Of a DNA stretch of 64,000 bases, positions 54,501 through 63,618 are shown piece after piece (the stretch's first letter is position 1; the number at the start of each line of letters is the position of its first letter). The notes below the pieces were generated by a model that worked only from the letters and a program-made list of their open reading frames with translations, was not told where the DNA came from and did not search any database. The translations under genes and the position numbers were made by a program. This stretch comes from Brevundimonas sp. (GTDB taxonomy: Bacteria > Pseudomonadota > Alphaproteobacteria > Caulobacterales > Caulobacteraceae): the NCBI GenBank assembly GCA_004296955.1, contig SCVB01000025.1, forward strand, positions 1 through 64,000, given 5' to 3'.

Positions 54501-57500
54501 ATGATTGCGCGCTTCGATCCTTTCGAGCCGGCGGGCCCGCGCTGGTACGCCGTCGAGGCGCGGCGGCCCTTCCTCGAGGATCTCGCCGCGGGCGTGCTGG
54601 ACTGGCTCGGCGATCATCCGCCCGAAGCCCTGTCCGACGCCGTCATCCTGCTGCCCAACCGTCGCGCCGCCCGCGCCTTCACCGCCGCCCTGTCGAAACA
54701 CGCCGGCGGACGTCCCCTGCTGTTGCCCCAGGTCCGGCCGCTGGGCGATCTGGAGGAGGACGAGCCGCCCTTCGCGCCCGGAGAGCTGGGCCTCGACCTG
54801 CCGCCCGCCATCGCCCCCCTGACCCGCCGCTTCGAGATGGCGCGGATGATCGTCGAGGATTTCCGCCCCGGCCTGTCGCCCCTGCGCGCCCTGGAAATGG
54901 CGGATGCGCTGGGCGGCTTCCTCGATTCCTGCCAGCTGGAGGAGATCGGCGACCTGCACCGCATCGCCACCCTGGTCGAGGGCGACTTGGCCGAGCACTG
55001 GCGCGAGTCCGCCGAATTCCTCGCCCTCGCCGTCGAGGCCTGGCCGAAGCGGCTCGAGGCCATGGGTCTGGTCGATCCGGCCTGGCGCCGCGCCCGCCTG
55101 CTGCGCCTGCTGGCCTCGGCCTGGACGGAGCGGCCGCCGACCCAGACCGTCATCGCCGCCGGCTCGACCGGCACCGCCCCGGCCGCCGCCGATGTGCTGG
55201 CCGCCGTCGCCGCCGCCCCGCGCGGCTGCGTCGTCCTGCCCGGCCTCGACCGTGAGCTGGATCCCGCGGTCTGGGCGACCCTGGGCGACAATGAGCAGCA
55301 TCCCCAGAACGCCCTCTGGCGGCTCCTCCACGGCCGGGCCGAACGCGAGGCCGTCCGGCCATGGTTCAGGCCCGCCGAACACCCGGTCGCGGAGGCGCGC
55401 GGCCGCGCCCGCCAGCGGCTGATCAACGAGGCCCTGCGCCCGGCCGACGCCACCGACGACTGGCGCACGGTCATCAGCGCCCTGCGCGCCGACGCCTTCC
55501 GGGGCCAGTCGGCCGATCCGATCGCCCAGGGGCTGGAGGGCCTGTCGGTCGTCACTGTGCGGGCCGAGGAGGACGCCGCCGCGACCCTGGCCCTGATGAT
55601 GCGCGAGACGCTGGAGACGCCGGGCAAGACCTGCGCCCTCGTCACCCCCGACATCGCCCTGGGTCGCCGCGTCGCCGCCCGGCTGGAGCGCTGGGGCGTG
55701 GTCGCCGACGTCTCCTCCGGCCAGCCGCTGTCGCGCATGGCCGCCGGCCGGCTGGTCGACCTCGCCGTCCGCTTTGTCGACAAGCCGCTCGACCCCCACG
55801 CCCTGCTGGGTCTCCTGAAACATCCGCTGGTCCGGCTCGACCTCGGCGGGGTCGACGCCCCGACCGCCCTGCGCGCTCTGGAGCATCACGCCCTGCGCGG
55901 CCCGCGCCATCGCGACTGGAGCCGCCTGCGCCGCGCCCTGCTCAGGGCCGGCGAACCGCGCGACGACGGCAAGGCGCCGTCCGAGGGAACCCGCGCCCGC
56001 CTGACCGCCGCCGGGGTTCTGGTCGACCGGCTGGAGGCGCTGTCCGCCGCCGCCCTCGCCCCCTTCACGCCCGAGGCGCCGCTCGACGCCGCCGCCCGCG
56101 CCCTGACGGCGCTGGTCGAGGCCCTGGCGGGCCAGGACGCCTGGGCCGGCCCCGACGGCGAGGCCGCCGCCGCCCTGTTGTCCGGACTGATCGAGGGCGG
56201 GGCGTCGCTGGGCGCCGTGTCGCGCGCGGAGTTCGCCGACCTGGTCCGCAGCCTGCTGGCGGAAGAGACCGTCCGCACCGGCGGCGCCACCCAGCCGCGG
56301 CTGCGCATCCTCGGCGCCATCGAGGCCCGGCTTGTGCGGGCCGACCGCATGATCCTGGCCGGGCTCGAGGAAGGCGTCTGGCCCAGGGCCGCCCCGACCG
56401 ACCCCTTCCTGTCGCGGCCGATGCGCCGGGCCCTCGGCCTGCCGCCGCCCGAGCGCCGCCTCGGCCAGACGGCCCAGGATTTCGTCCAGGCCGCCTGCGC
56501 CGACGAGGCCATACTGGTCCATTCCGAACGCCGCGGCGGCCAGCCGGCGGTCCGGTCGCGCTGGCTGTGGCGGCTGGAGATGCTGACCCGCGGCGCCGAC
56601 GCTCCGGCGACCCCCGTCAAGCTCGAACGCCCTTCGACGACCGTCGAGACCGCCCGCGCGCTCGATGTCCCGCCACCGGGACCGCCGCGGTACGAGCGCC
56701 GGCCGGCCCCGACCCCGCCGGTGCATCGCCGGCCGCGCCGGTTGCCGGTGACCGGCGTCGAGCGCTGGGTCCGCGACCCCTACGCCGTCTACGCCCAGCG
56801 CATCCTCGGCCTGCAGAAGCTCGACCGGCCCGGCGCCTCGGCCGAGGCCATGGCGCGCGGCAACGCGGTCCACCGCGCCATCGAGCGCGTCGTGGTCAGC
56901 TGGCCCGACGCCCTGCCCGAGGACTGCGCCGACCAGATCGAGGGCTTCCTGCGCGAGGAGCTGGACGCGGCCGGCTTCGAGGACCACGCCATGGCCCGCG
57001 AGACGCCGCTGGCGCGCAACTGCGCCGTCTGGCTGGCGGGCTGGGAACAGGAACGCCGGGCGCGCGGCGCGACCCTGCTGATCGAACAGACCGGCCAGAT
57101 GACCTTCGGGGCGCCCTTCGGCCTGTTCACCGTGACGGCGAAGGCCGACCGCATCGAGCTGGACGCCGACGGCGCCGCCGTGATCGACTTCAAGACCGGC
57201 TCGACGCCCAGCGCCAAACAGGTCGCCCAGGGCTTCGCGCCCCAGCTGACCCTGACCGCCGCCATCCTCGCCGCCGGCGGCTTCCCCGGCGCGCCCCCGA
57301 CCCGGGCGTCCGAGCTGCTCTACGTCAAGGTCACCGGGCGCAGGACGCCGGGCGAGGCGATCGATGTCGGCAAGCCCGGCCGCAACCAGCCCCTGACCGC
57401 CGCCGAACTGGCCGAGCGCGAACTGGCCCGGCTGGTCGACGGCGTCGCCGCCTTCGACGACGAGACCCGCCCCTTTGTCTCCTGGGCCGCGCCCCAGTTC

Positions 57501-57587
57501 ATGGGCAATTTCGGCGGCAACTACGACCATCTGGCCCGGGTCTGGGAATGGCACGTCGTCGGCGGCGAGGACGAGGCCCCCGAATGA
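54501..57587 (+). CDS. addB: AddB subunit of double-strand break repair helicase-nuclease
   Basis: A 1028-aa protein with AddB organisation: an inactivated helicase-like N-terminal part and a C-terminal PD-(D/E)XK nuclease with DADGAAVIDFKTGS. No set of four Cys matching the iron-sulphur staple of Bacillus AddB is visible, in line with alphaproteobacterial AddB. It works with AddA, whose start overlaps its stop (ATGA), to resect DNA ends for RecA. Confidence 0.93.
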   Translation: MIARFDPFEPAGPRWYAVEARRPFLEDLAAGVLDWLGDHPPEALSDAVILLPNRRAARAFTAALSKHAGGRPLLLPQVRPLGDLEEDEPPFAPGELGLDLPPAIAPLTRRFEMARMIVEDFRPGLSPLRALEMADALGGFLDSCQLEEIGDLHRIATLVEGDLAEHWRESAEFLALAVEAWPKRLEAMGLVDPAWRRARLLRLLASAWTERPPTQTVIAAGSTGTAPAAADVLAAVAAAPRGCVVLPGLDRELDPAVWATLGDNEQHPQNALWRLLHGRAEREAVRPWFRPAEHPVAEARGRARQRLINEALRPADATDDWRTVISALRADAFRGQSADPIAQGLEGLSVVTVRAEEDAAATLALMMRETLETPGKTCALVTPDIALGRRVAARLERWGVVADVSSGQPLSRMAAGRLVDLAVRFVDKPLDPHALLGLLKHPLVRLDLGGVDAPTALRALEHHALRGPRHRDWSRLRRALLRAGEPRDDGKAPSEGTRARLTAAGVLVDRLEALSAAALAPFTPEAPLDAAARALTALVEALAGQDAWAGPDGEAAAALLSGLIEGGASLGAVSRAEFADLVRSLLAEETVRTGGATQPRLRILGAIEARLVRADRMILAGLEEGVWPRAAPTDPFLSRPMRRALGLPPPERRLGQTAQDFVQAACADEAILVHSERRGGQPAVRSRWLWRLEMLTRGADAPATPVKLERPSTTVETARALDVPPPGPPRYERRPAPTPPVHRRPRRLPVTGVERWVRDPYAVYAQRILGLQKLDRPGASAEAMARGNAVHRAIERVVVSWPDALPEDCADQIEGFLREELDAAGFEDHAMARETPLARNCAVWLAGWEQERRARGATLLIEQTGQMTFGAPFGLFTVTAKADRIELDADGAAVIDFKTGSTPSAKQVAQGFAPQLTLTAAILAAGGFPGAPPTRASELLYVKVTGRRTPGEAIDVGKPGRNQPLTAAELAERELARLVDGVAAFDDETRPFVSWAAPQFMGNFGGNYDHLARVWEWHVVGGEDEAPE

Positions 57588-60500
57588 CCCTCTCTCCGCT
57601 CGACCAGGCCCGCGCCAACCAGACCGCCGCCGCCGATCCCGGCCGCTCGGTCTTCGTCACCGCCAATGCCGGCTCGGGCAAGACCACCACCCTCGTCGAT
57701 CGCGTGGCCCGGCTGCTGCTGCAGAAGGCGCCGCCCGGCGAGATCCTCTGCGTCACCTACACCAAGGCCGCCGCCGCCGAGATGCAGGCGCGGCTGTTCG
57801 AAAAGCTGGGCCGCTGGGCGGTGATGGACGACGCCGAACTGTCGGGCGATCTGGTCCGGCTGGACGGCCGCGATCCTGCCGGCCTGAAGCCCGGCGACCT
57901 GAAGGAGGCCCGCCGCCTGTTCGCCCGCGCCCTGGAGACGCCGGGCGGGCTGAAGATCCAGACCATCCACGCCTTCTGCGAAAAGCTGCTGCGCCGCTTC
58001 CCGATCGAGGCCGGCGTCTCGCCCGCCTTCAGGGTGCTGGAGAATGAGGCGGCCGTCGCCCTGTCGCACGCCGCGCGCGAGGATCTGGCCCGCGCCGCCC
58101 TCGCCGATCCCGACGGCCGCCTCGGCGCCGCCTACGCCCATTTCGCGGTCGAACTGGACTGGAAGGCCTTCCACGCCCTGCTGGCCATGATCGAGGCCGA
58201 GCGAGGCAAGCTGGTCGGCTATGTCGAGCGCTGGACCTCGGGCTTCGCCCCCGGCCCGCACAGCCTCGCCGGCGTCGCCGGGGACGAGACACCGGCCGCG
58301 ATCGAGAGCGACTTCCTCAACTGGCTCGACCCCGCCGCATGGCGCGCCGCCGCCGAGGGCTTCGCCACGGGCTCGGCCAACGACCAGAAGATCGCCGCCC
58401 AGATGCGCGAGGCCGCCCCGCCCCATTCCAGCCTCGCCGCCATGAAGGCTCTCTTCATCGACTCCAAGGGCGAGGCGCGGACGAAATTCGGCACGAAGAA
58501 CGCCCCGCCGGCGGCCGCGGGCTACCTCGACTCCGTCTCTCTCAAATACTGCGCCGTGCTCGACCGGATGCGCGCCGCCCGGGTCGCCGATGACACCGTC
58601 AAGGCCCTGACCCTCGCCCAGGCCCACGCCGCCCTCTTTGAGGCGGCCAAGGCGCGCCAGGGGGCGCTCGACTTCTCCGACCTCGTGGTCCGCACGGTCG
58701 AGCTGCTGACCGAGCGGTCCACCGCCGCCTGGGTGCTGTTCAAGCTGGACGGCGGCATCGAACACGTCCTCGTCGACGAGGCCCAGGACACCGCCCCCGA
58801 CCAGTGGGCCATCTTCAAGGCCCTGACCGAGGAGTTCTTCTCGGGGGCGGGCGCCGAGCGCCGCCGCGGGCCGGAGGCTCGCATCCCCCGCACCGTCTTC
58901 GCCGTCGGCGACGAGAAACAGTCGATCTACTCCTTCCAGGGCGCGCGCCCGGAACGGCTGCGCCAGGAGGCCCGGACCTACGCCGCCCTCGCCCACGGCG
59001 CCGGGCGCCCGTTCGAACAGGTGCCGCTCGACACCTCCTTCCGCTCGACGGAGGAGGTGCTGGCCTTCGTCGACGCCGCCTTCGAGGGACCCGAGCGGAC
59101 CCGCGCCCTCGTCGGCGTCTCGGGCGACATCCCGACCCACCACCCCGCCCGGGTCGGCCAGCACGGCGCGGTCGACCTCTGGCCCCTGTTCCGCGATCCC
59201 GTCACGCCCGACCGCGAGGCCTGGAACGCCCCCGTCGACAAGGAGGACGCCCGCAGCGGCCGCAAACAGCTGGCCCGGGCCCTGGCCCGCGCGGTCCGCG
59301 AACAGGTCGAGGCCGGAACCGCCGTCCATGATCGGGGCGGGGAAATGCGCCCCGCCCGCTGGGGCGATTTCCTCGTCCTGGTGCGTCGCCGCGACGCCCT
59401 GTTCGAGGAGATCATCCGCGCCCTCAAGGCCGAGGCCGTGCCCGTGGCCGGCGCCGACCGGCTGAAGCTGAGCAGCCATATCGTCTTCGACGACCTGATC
59501 GCCGTGGCACGCTTCGCCCTCTATCCCGACGACGACCTCAGCCTGGCCGAGGTCCTGCGCAGCCCCTTCTGCGACGTCACCGATTTCGGCGATCCGCACA
59601 GCCTCTATCCCCTGGCCGACAAGGAGGGCCGCGAGGGCCGGTCCCTGTGGCGGGAGCTGCAACTGCGCGCCGGTGAACAGCCGCAGTGGGGCCGCGCCCG
59701 CGACTTCGTCCAGGCCGCGCTCGACGCCCGCGACCGCGACCCCTTCGCCTTCTTCTCCAGCCTGCTGAACCGCGTCGACGCGACCGGCGTCTCGGGCCGC
59801 GGCCGCATCCTCGCCCGGCTGGGCCGCGAGGCCGAGGAGGCGATCGACGAGACCCTGGCCCAGGTCCTGGCCGCCGAGGACCGCGGCGGCGTCGATCTGG
59901 AGACCTGCGTCGCCCTGCTGGAAGCCGCCGACGTCGAGGTCAAGCGCGAGATGGAGGGCGCCCGCGACGAGGTGCGGGTCATGACCGTCCACGGGGCCAA
60001 GGGGCTGGAGGCGCCCATAGTTATCCTTCCCGACACCACCTCGCGGGCCAAGCCGCAGGGCCCGACCCTGATGCCCGCCGCCGGCGAGGACGGCGAGGAG
60101 GGCGAGGGCTGGCTGATGTGCCCCGGTTCGGCGAAGGACGACTGCCCCGCCTCGAAGGCCGCGCGCGAGGCGCGGGTCGCCCGCACCGACGCCGAGTCCC
60201 TGCGCCTGCTCTATGTCGCCCTGACCCGCGCCCGCGACCGGCTGGTCGTCATGGGCCGGGCGGTCCGACGGCCGGAGGAAGGCTTCGAGGCCGGCAGCTG
60301 GTGGAGCGTCATCGCCGAAACCTTCCGGCGGCTCGGCGAGGACGATCCCCTGAACGTGCGCGACATCGGCGGCGGCGTGCTGCGCTTCGGGGTCGACCCG
60401 GACGCCGCGGCCGTCCCGGCGGCGATCCGGCCGGCCGCCGTCGTCGTTCCGGCCTGGGCGCTCCGTCCTGCTGAAGCGGACGTCGGCGCCCGCTTCGCCG

Positions 60501-61075
60501 CGCCGTCGAGGATGGACGAGGCGGCCCGCATCCCCGCCCCCTCGCCGCTCGCCGCCACGGCCGGACCGGGCGCGCCGCTGGGCCGGTTCCGGCGCGGCGA
60601 CCTGATCCACCGCCTGCTGGAGCGACTGCCCGACCTGCCCGTCGCGGACCGGCCCGACGCCGCCCGGCGAATGATGTCCCGCGAGCGGGACCTTGACGAC
60701 GACCAGCGCGCCGAGATGATCGCCGCGGCCTTCGCCGTGCTGGATGACGCCCGCTTCGCGCCGGTGTTCGGGCCCGGCTCCCGTCCCGAGGTGGCCCTGA
60801 CCGGGGCCGTCGGGGCGACCGCCGTTTCGGGCCGGATGGACCGGCTGGTGGTCCTGCCCGACCGGGTGCTGGTGATCGACTACAAGACCAACCGGCCGGC
60901 CCCGGCCCGGGTCGAGGACGCCGATCCGGCCTATCTGCTGCAACTGGCCGTCTATGCGGCGATCCTGCGCGACCTGTATCCGGACCGGGCGGTCGAGGCG
61001 GCCCTGGTCTGGACCGACGGCCCCCGCCTGATGGCCGTTCGACAGGCCCTGCTCGACGCAGCCCTGGCGGAATGA
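57584..61075 (+). CDS. addA: AddA subunit of double-strand break repair helicase-nuclease
   Basis: A 1163-aa UvrD-type helicase and nuclease. Walker A is AGSGKTTT (29-36), then LCVTYTKAAAAEMQARL, the DEAQD box (VLVDEAQDTAPDQW), GDEKQSIYSFQGA and RLLYVALTRARDRL; the C-terminal nuclease carries LVIDYKTNRPA. The start at 57584 overlaps the addB stop by 4 nt. Together with AddB it is the RecBCD equivalent. Confidence 0.95.
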   Translation: MTLSPLDQARANQTAAADPGRSVFVTANAGSGKTTTLVDRVARLLLQKAPPGEILCVTYTKAAAAEMQARLFEKLGRWAVMDDAELSGDLVRLDGRDPAGLKPGDLKEARRLFARALETPGGLKIQTIHAFCEKLLRRFPIEAGVSPAFRVLENEAAVALSHAAREDLARAALADPDGRLGAAYAHFAVELDWKAFHALLAMIEAERGKLVGYVERWTSGFAPGPHSLAGVAGDETPAAIESDFLNWLDPAAWRAAAEGFATGSANDQKIAAQMREAAPPHSSLAAMKALFIDSKGEARTKFGTKNAPPAAAGYLDSVSLKYCAVLDRMRAARVADDTVKALTLAQAHAALFEAAKARQGALDFSDLVVRTVELLTERSTAAWVLFKLDGGIEHVLVDEAQDTAPDQWAIFKALTEEFFSGAGAERRRGPEARIPRTVFAVGDEKQSIYSFQGARPERLRQEARTYAALAHGAGRPFEQVPLDTSFRSTEEVLAFVDAAFEGPERTRALVGVSGDIPTHHPARVGQHGAVDLWPLFRDPVTPDREAWNAPVDKEDARSGRKQLARALARAVREQVEAGTAVHDRGGEMRPARWGDFLVLVRRRDALFEEIIRALKAEAVPVAGADRLKLSSHIVFDDLIAVARFALYPDDDLSLAEVLRSPFCDVTDFGDPHSLYPLADKEGREGRSLWRELQLRAGEQPQWGRARDFVQAALDARDRDPFAFFSSLLNRVDATGVSGRGRILARLGREAEEAIDETLAQVLAAEDRGGVDLETCVALLEAADVEVKREMEGARDEVRVMTVHGAKGLEAPIVILPDTTSRAKPQGPTLMPAAGEDGEEGEGWLMCPGSAKDDCPASKAAREARVARTDAESLRLLYVALTRARDRLVVMGRAVRRPEEGFEAGSWWSVIAETFRRLGEDDPLNVRDIGGGVLRFGVDPDAAAVPAAIRPAAVVVPAWALRPAEADVGARFAAPSRMDEAARIPAPSPLAATAGPGAPLGRFRRGDLIHRLLERLPDLPVADRPDAARRMMSRERDLDDDQRAEMIAAAFAVLDDARFAPVFGPGSRPEVALTGAVGATAVSGRMDRLVVLPDRVLVIDYKTNRPAPARVEDADPAYLLQLAVYAAILRDLYPDRAVEAALVWTDGPRLMAVRQALLDAALAE

Positions 61076-61173
61076 GCCGATCCCGTTGATTTGCCGGGCC
61101 CGGCGCCCCACATCGGCTGTCGAAGCGCCGGAATCACCTCATGATGACCGGCCGATCCGGAGAAATTTCCCCC

Positions 61174-61512
61174 ATGGCCACCGTCAAGGTCACCGACGCC
61201 AGCTTTGAAGCCGACGTCCTCAAGTCCGCCGTCCCCGTTCTGGTCGATTTCTGGGCGGAATGGTGCGGCCCCTGCAAGCAGATCGGCCCGGCGCTGGAGC
61301 AGATCGCCGACGAACTGGCCGGCCAGGTGGTGATCGCCAAGGTCAATATCGACGACAGTCCGATGATCCCCTCGAAACTGGGCGTGAAGGGGATTCCGAC
61401 CCTCATGCTGTTCAAGGACGGCCAGATGGCCTCGATGAAGGTCGGCGCCATGCCCAAGGGCAAGATCGTCGAATGGCTGGCGGAAGCCGGCATCGGCAAG
61501 GCCGCCGCCTGA
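61174..61512 (+). CDS. trxA: Thioredoxin
   Basis: A 112-aa thioredoxin with active site WCGPC (C31, C34), the cis-Pro in KGIPTLMLF, and normal length. It supplies electrons to ribonucleotide reductase and repairs protein disulphides. ATG 61174 is chosen because the fold starts there; an upstream ATG at 61141 would add eleven residues. It follows addA after 98 nt; the addBA-trxA order is common in Caulobacterales. Confidence 0.95.
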   Translation: MATVKVTDASFEADVLKSAVPVLVDFWAEWCGPCKQIGPALEQIADELAGQVVIAKVNIDDSPMIPSKLGVKGIPTLMLFKDGQMASMKVGAMPKGKIVEWLAEAGIGKAAA

Positions 61513-61569
61513 CCCCTGCGGGGCAGGAGCGTGCGGGATTTGCCCGTACGGCCGATCGGTGTTCTCCTG

Positions 61570-61586
61570 ATCCTTTCGCAAAGGAT
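61570..61586 (+). promoter_or_regulatory. Leader hairpin before the first duplicated small gene
   Basis: ATCCTTT-CGC-AAAGGAT, perfect 7-3-7 inverted repeat, 14 nt before the ATG at 61601 and just ahead of its GGAGAG site. It could be an operator, an mRNA stabiliser or a weak terminator for trxA (no T-run). Confidence 0.35.
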
Positions 61587-61600
61587 GCTGGAGAGTCGCC

Positions 61601-61906
61601 ATGCTGACCGCCGCCCTGTTCGCCGCAACCCTGGTTCTTGACGGAGGCCAGGTCGCCGTCATCGCCGGAACCCCCGCCCCCGCCGAGGTTCGACCCGCAG
61701 GCGCGCCCGACGGGCCCGAAGGGGACACCCGTCGCGTCTGCCGCCTCGAACGCGCCACAGGCTCGAACATGCAGCAACGCGTCTGCCGCGACGTGCCGCG
61801 CGCCGGCTTCCAGGACCAGCAGACCCGCGAGTTCATGCGCGCCACCCAGCGCATGCGGCTGCCGGATGAAGGCGCCATGGCGACCCCGGCCGGCCCGAAC
61901 GGCTGA
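61601..61906 (+). CDS. Small exported protein with paired-Cys TGSN motif, tandem copy A
   Basis: A 101-aa protein with a short hydrophobic N-terminus (residues 2-25, probable signal ending near APA). The mature part has CRLERATGSNMQQRVCR, where two Cys flank a TGSN turn, likely one disulphide. A near copy follows 107 bp later, identical at about 83 of 101 positions, with 41 residues identical in a row. I do not know its function; similar motif proteins occur in Caulobacterales and sphingomonads. GGAGAG precedes the ATG. Confidence 0.75.
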   Translation: MLTAALFAATLVLDGGQVAVIAGTPAPAEVRPAGAPDGPEGDTRRVCRLERATGSNMQQRVCRDVPRAGFQDQQTREFMRATQRMRLPDEGAMATPAGPNG

Positions 61907-62013
61907 CGGGGCGCAGGCGCCCTCCGGAACCCGCGATTGGACGGCGACCCGGTTTTCCCGTATTACGGGATGCGCGATCTCGTCATCCCGGCGGAGCGCG
62001 CCGGAGCCACGCC

Positions 62014-62319
62014 ATGCTGACCGCCGCAGTGATCACCGTCGTTCTTCTTCTGGATGGCGGCCAGGTGGCCGTTATCGCCGGGACCCCGGCCCCCGCCGAG
62101 GCGCGCCCCGCCGATGCGCCCCCGGGACCCGAGGGCGACACCCGTCGCGTCTGCCGACTCGAGCGGGCCACCGGATCGAACATGCAGCAACGCGTCTGCC
62201 GCGACGTCCCCCGGGCCGGTTTCCAGGATCAGCAGACCCGCGAGTTCCTGCGCGGCACGCAGCGGATCCGGTTCCCGGACAATGGCGCCGCCTATGTCCC
62301 CCAGGGCCCGAACGGCTGA
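62014..62319 (+). CDS. Small exported protein with paired-Cys TGSN motif, tandem copy B
   Basis: A 101-aa paralogue of copy A with the same length and central motif. Differences cluster in the signal segment (residues 6-12) and the last 25 residues, so the two may differ in targeting or partners while keeping the core. GGAG seven nt upstream of the ATG. A short inverted repeat CCCGTA-T-TACGGG (61957-61969) lies between the copies. It ends 7 nt from the folC stop on the other strand. Confidence 0.75.
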   Translation: MLTAAVITVVLLLDGGQVAVIAGTPAPAEARPADAPPGPEGDTRRVCRLERATGSNMQQRVCRDVPRAGFQDQQTREFLRGTQRIRFPDNGAAYVPQGPNG

Positions 62320-62326
62320 TCCTGTT

Positions 62327-63613
62327 TCAGTCCGGCCAGGTTTCGCGCGCGGCGCCCAGCACCTCGCCGGCCAGATAGAGCGATCCGCAGATCACCACCC
62401 GCCCGGCGCCCAGCCGCAGGGCGCGCGACAGCGCCTCATCGACCGAGGCGCAGGCCGTGGCCCCCAGACCATGACCGCGCGCCACGCCCGCCAGGGCCTC
62501 CGGTTCGGCCGCCGCGCCTTCAAACGGGACCGTGAACACCGCCGCGCCTGAGCGGCTGAGCGCGGAGAAGAAGCCGCCGGCGTCCTTGTTGGCCAGCATG
62601 CCGACGATCAGGGCCAGGGGCCGCGGCGCCCTCGCCTGCCGGTCCGCCAGCGTCGCCGCCAGGGCCGCGCCCGCGTGCGGATTGTGCCCGCCGTCCAGCC
62701 ACAGCTCGGCGTCGGCGACCCGGGCGGTCTCGCCATAGGGGCCCGCCGTCAGCCGCTGCATCCGCGCCGGCCAGCGCACCGACCTCAGGCCCTCCGCGAT
62801 CGCCGCCTCGGGCAGATCCAGCTCCAGGGCCACGGCGACCGCCAGACCGGCGTTGTCGATCTGGTGCGGCCCGGTCAGGGCGGGGGCGGGCAGGTCGAGG
62901 AACCGCTCCTGGTCCTGGAAGGACAGGCCGCCGCGCTCGGCCCAGGCGTCGAAATCCACCCCCATGACGGTCAGCGGCGCCTGCACCGCCCGGGCCGCCG
63001 CCTCGATCACCGCCATGGCCGCCTCGGGCTGACGGGCGATCAGCCCCCGCGCGCCGGGCTTGAGCACGCCCGCCTTCTCGGCCGCGACCCCGGCCAGGCT
63101 GTCGCCGAGGAATTCGGCGTGGTCGAGATCGACCGGGGCGATGACGCTGAGCAGGGGCCGTTCGATGACGTTGGTGGCGTCCAGCACCCCGCCGAGGCCG
63201 ACCTCGACGAGGGCCAGGTCGGCCGGGGTCTCGCTCATGGCCACGAAGGCGGCGGCGGTGGTGCTCTCGAACACCGTCGCCGGGGCGCCGCCGCCGTCGA
63301 TGGCGGCCTCGACGCGGTCGAGGATGGCGTTCAGCGCCGCGTCGTCGATGAGCCGCCCGGCCAGCCGGATCCGTTCATTGAACCGCACCAGGTGCGGCGA
63401 GGTATAGGTATGGACCCTCAGGCCCGCCGCCTCGGCGATGGCGCGGATGAAGGCGACAGTCGAGCCCTTGCCATTGGTGCCGGCGACATGGATCACCGGC
63501 GGCAGCCGGTCCTGCGGATCGCCGAGGGCGGCGCACAGCAGGCGCATCCGCCCCAGCGACAGGTCGATGCGCTGCGGATGGCGCGCGCGCAGGCGTTCGG
63601 AGATCGGGTCCAC
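62327..63613 (-). CDS. folC: Bifunctional folylpolyglutamate synthase/dihydrofolate synthase
   Basis: A 428-aa Mur-ligase-family enzyme adding glutamate to dihydropteroate and folates. The P-loop GTNGKGST is at 45-52, followed by HTYTSPHLVRFNERIR and LVEVGLGGVLDATNVI. Start GTG at 63613, five nt after the accD stop, so the pair is co-transcribed (accD-folC), a widespread order. Confidence 0.96.
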   Translation of the reverse strand: MDPISERLRARHPQRIDLSLGRMRLLCAALGDPQDRLPPVIHVAGTNGKGSTVAFIRAIAEAAGLRVHTYTSPHLVRFNERIRLAGRLIDDAALNAILDRVEAAIDGGGAPATVFESTTAAAFVAMSETPADLALVEVGLGGVLDATNVIERPLLSVIAPVDLDHAEFLGDSLAGVAAEKAGVLKPGARGLIARQPEAAMAVIEAAARAVQAPLTVMGVDFDAWAERGGLSFQDQERFLDLPAPALTGPHQIDNAGLAVAVALELDLPEAAIAEGLRSVRWPARMQRLTAGPYGETARVADAELWLDGGHNPHAGAALAATLADRQARAPRPLALIVGMLANKDAGGFFSALSRSGAAVFTVPFEGAAAEPEALAGVARGHGLGATACASVDEALSRALRLGAGRVVICGSLYLAGEVLGAARETWPD

Positions 63614-63618
63614 GGCGA

